Shown in pieces: positions 13,434-14,765 of a DNA stretch of 14,765 nucleotides (within the stretch, counting starts at the first letter, position 1; the number at the start of each line of letters is the position of its first letter). Under the pieces are notes generated by a model. The model had not been told where the DNA came from and ran no database searches. It was given only the letters and a program-made list of their open reading frames with translations. The stretch lies in contig NZ_JBEXCV010000189.1 of assembly GCF_040605455.1 (NCBI RefSeq), forward strand, positions 1 through 14,765, in the 5' to 3' direction. This DNA comes from Embleya sp040605455. Lineage in GTDB: Bacteria; Actinomycetota; Actinomycetes; Streptomycetales; Streptomycetaceae. A program made the position numbers and the translations under genes.

Positions 13434-14060
13434 GTGATCGAGGCGGAGTTGAAGGCTTCGGTGGGTGATGTCGTGGGCCTGCGCGGTGCGCTGGAGCGGC
13501 TCGGGGGTGGTGGGCCGGACGAGGTGTATGTGGACACCTATTACGACGACGCGGATCGGGCGTTGGCGCGTTCTGATCGGGAGTTGCGGATCAGGACGGT
13601 TCGGGGCGCGGATGCGACGGTGTCCGTGCTGACGTACAAGGGTGCGCGGGTCGAGGCGGTGTCGGGGTCGAAGCCCGAGCACGAGACGCGCGTCGAGGAC
13701 GCCGCCGGTGCGGATGCGGTGTTGCGGGGGCTCGGGTTCGTGCCGACGATCCGGTTCGAGAAGCGGTGTCGGAACTACGTGTTCGAGCGGGGCGGTCGGC
13801 GTCTGTTCGCGTCTCTGGTGGAAGTACCGGAGCTCGGCGAAACATTCGTCGAGGTCGAGACCCTGGTGGCGGACGAGGGTCAGGTGACTGCGGCGCTGGA
13901 GGTGGTGCGGACGGTGCTTGCCGACCTCGGGGTGCCGCGCGAGGCGCTGACGAACGAGACGTACACGGATGCGGTGGCGGCGCGCAGGGCGGGGGTCGGG
14001 ACGGAGCCGGAGGGCGGGACCGGAATCCAGCCGGAAGCCCGGGGTTCGGGCCGAGGCTGA
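13434..14060 (+). CDS. CYTH-domain protein, class IV adenylate cyclase type
   Basis: This 208-residue protein has a CYTH (triphosphate tunnel) domain. The defining ExExK motif is at the very N-terminus, E3-A-E-L-K7. It is followed by VYVDTYYDDADRALARSDRELRIRTVRG, the strand VSVLTYKGARVE, ETRVED, RFEKRCRNYVFERGGRRLFASLVEVPELGETFVEVETL and NETYTD, all charged beta-strands lining the tunnel. The arrangement best fits CyaB-like class IV adenylate cyclases, with thiamine-triphosphatase-type activity an alternative; activity cannot be fixed from sequence. GTG at 13434 has GGAGG seven bases upstream and places ExExK where family members have it; the frame is open further upstream but as Gly/Val-rich noise. 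The last 25 residues are a Gly/Glu/Arg tail. It has no obvious functional neighbour. Confidence 0.87.
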   Translation: MIEAELKASVGDVVGLRGALERLGGGGPDEVYVDTYYDDADRALARSDRELRIRTVRGADATVSVLTYKGARVEAVSGSKPEHETRVEDAAGADAVLRGLGFVPTIRFEKRCRNYVFERGGRRLFASLVEVPELGETFVEVETLVADEGQVTAALEVVRTVLADLGVPREALTNETYTDAVAARRAGVGTEPEGGTGIQPEARGSGRG

Positions 14061-14356
14061 GCCCGGGGCCGAGCCCGGGACCGAGTGCGAATGCGAGTCC
14101 GGCTCGTGACCCGCGGGTGACCGGAGGAGGCCGCGGGGGCAAGGCGGGGGGTCGGTGCGGGGGTTCGGCCGCCTGTGGGGACGGGTCGGCGGGCGGCCGG
14201 AAGGGGCGGGCCCTGGTCGGGGTGGGCGCAACCGGTCAAGGAATCGAGGTGATCGGCTCGGTTTCCGGGTCGTTTGTGGCTTGTTCGGTTAGTCCTTTCG
14301 GGTGTTGGGGTCGAATGGGGCTTCGGGGCCGGGCTCGGTGCGGTAGACAGGTGGGC
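14061..14356. other. Intergenic region, nothing firm
   Basis: Just under 300 bases. The first part has short GAGCCCGGG-type direct repeats after the CYTH stop. The second part (about 14250-14320) has lower GC than its surroundings (TTTGTGGCTTGTTCGGTTAG) and may hold the promoter of the next gene. I see no clear operator or terminator. Confidence 0.4.
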
Positions 14357-14765
14357 ATGCCTCTGAAGACGCGTGCCGCCAGGGTCGGCTCGATGGATGT
14401 GAACCGCATGGCCCCGGTGGAGTTGCGGGTGTTCGCGTTGTTCGCCGCGGCCGCCGCGGCGGGGGAGCGCATCACCATTCGCGAGGTCGCCGGCCTCGCC
14501 GGACCCAACGGACGCACGATCGGCTCGCGCAGCGCGATGAGCATCGCCGGCGACCTGGTCGACAGCGGCCTGTTGGCCCTGTCCCCGCCGCTCACCGCGG
14601 TCGGCCTGGACGGGCCCATCGAGGTGTCCGTGGCCGGCCGGGCCACGGCGGAACCCGCACCCGCTCCCACACTCGCGCCCGCGCCGCCGGTGCTGCCGCG
14701 CCCCTCGTCGCCGCTGCTGCCCGAGCTGCGCGAGCCGACCGCTCCCGTGGCCGCGCCGCCGACCC
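14357..14765 (+). CDS. Helix-turn-helix-like protein, runs off window
   Basis: The frame stays open from ATG 14357 to the end of the window, giving at least 136 residues. Residues 15-75 look like a small helical DNA-binding domain: NRMAPVELRVFALFAAAAAAG, a possible recognition unit ITIREVAGLAGPNGRTIGSRSAMSIAGDL and VDSGLLALSPP, as in a winged helix. A Pro/Ala-rich linker follows and continues past the edge. No good Shine-Dalgarno precedes 14357; a hexamer TAGACA at 14344-14349 sits at the distance expected of a -10 for a leaderless message. ATG 14393 is an alternative start. The family is not recognised; a regulator or replication-type protein is possible. Confidence 0.55.
   Translation, partial: MPLKTRAARVGSMDVNRMAPVELRVFALFAAAAAAGERITIREVAGLAGPNGRTIGSRSAMSIAGDLVDSGLLALSPPLTAVGLDGPIEVSVAGRATAEPAPAPTLAPAPPVLPRPSSPLLPELREPTAPVAAPPT

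Noticed and set aside
1..14765. tRNA, rRNA, CRISPR array, transposase or integrase genes
   Set aside because: None recognised on either strand, so the rearrangements cannot be tied to a specific mobile element here.

Overview
The window is very GC-rich with strongly biased codon usage. Its gene families (DUF6153, DUF305, CsoR, actinobacterial copper genes, a lasso-peptide cyclase remnant) point to an actinomycete of the Streptomycetaceae or a close relative. Species cannot be decided from the sequence. The copper block is flanked on both sides by broken genes, so the window looks like an accessory, rearrangement-prone chromosomal region.

Left edge (1-940): the 3' part of a SAM-dependent methyltransferase gene with no usable start, then about 415 bases with no credible gene.

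Copper block (941-9654): this is the core. On the minus strand are a His-rich DUF4396 membrane protein and a unit made of a DHA2-type MFS exporter, a glutaredoxin-like protein and a tiny Cys-containing protein whose start overlaps the glutaredoxin stop. On the plus strand are csoR (Cu(I)-sensing repressor), copZ (Cu chaperone), an anchored or exported two-repeat HxHP protein, copA (P1B-type Cu(I) ATPase), then a DUF6153 protein and a DUF305 lipoprotein. Four 17-bp operators of the form RTACCC-N5-GGGTAY lie upstream of DUF4396, between MFS and csoR, upstream of copZ and upstream of copA. In three of the four the operator sits between good -35 and -10 hexamers. The model is that apo-CsoR holds these promoters off and Cu(I) releases it: CopZ carries copper to CopA, CopA exports it, and surface His/Met-rich proteins handle metal outside the membrane. 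The less expected members are the MFS exporter with its thiol-redox partner.

Debris zone (9700-11640): a 5'-truncated membrane-protein fragment on the minus strand abuts a 5'-truncated, frameshifted lasso-peptide cyclase (asparagine synthetase-like) pseudogene. The cyclase fragment overlaps by ATGA a 3'-truncated PqqD-like lasso RRE gene, which runs out of frame into a 5'-truncated thymidylate-kinase-like gene. At least two deletions appear to have removed a lasso-peptide cluster, leaving only scars.

Right part (11643-14765): an intact NUDIX hydrolase, a pair of mutually exclusive hairpins, a probably frameshifted minus-strand gene ending in a winged-helix domain and carrying two copies of an 18-bp perfect palindrome, an intact CYTH / class IV adenylate-cyclase-type protein, and the start of a helix-turn-helix-like protein that runs off the window.
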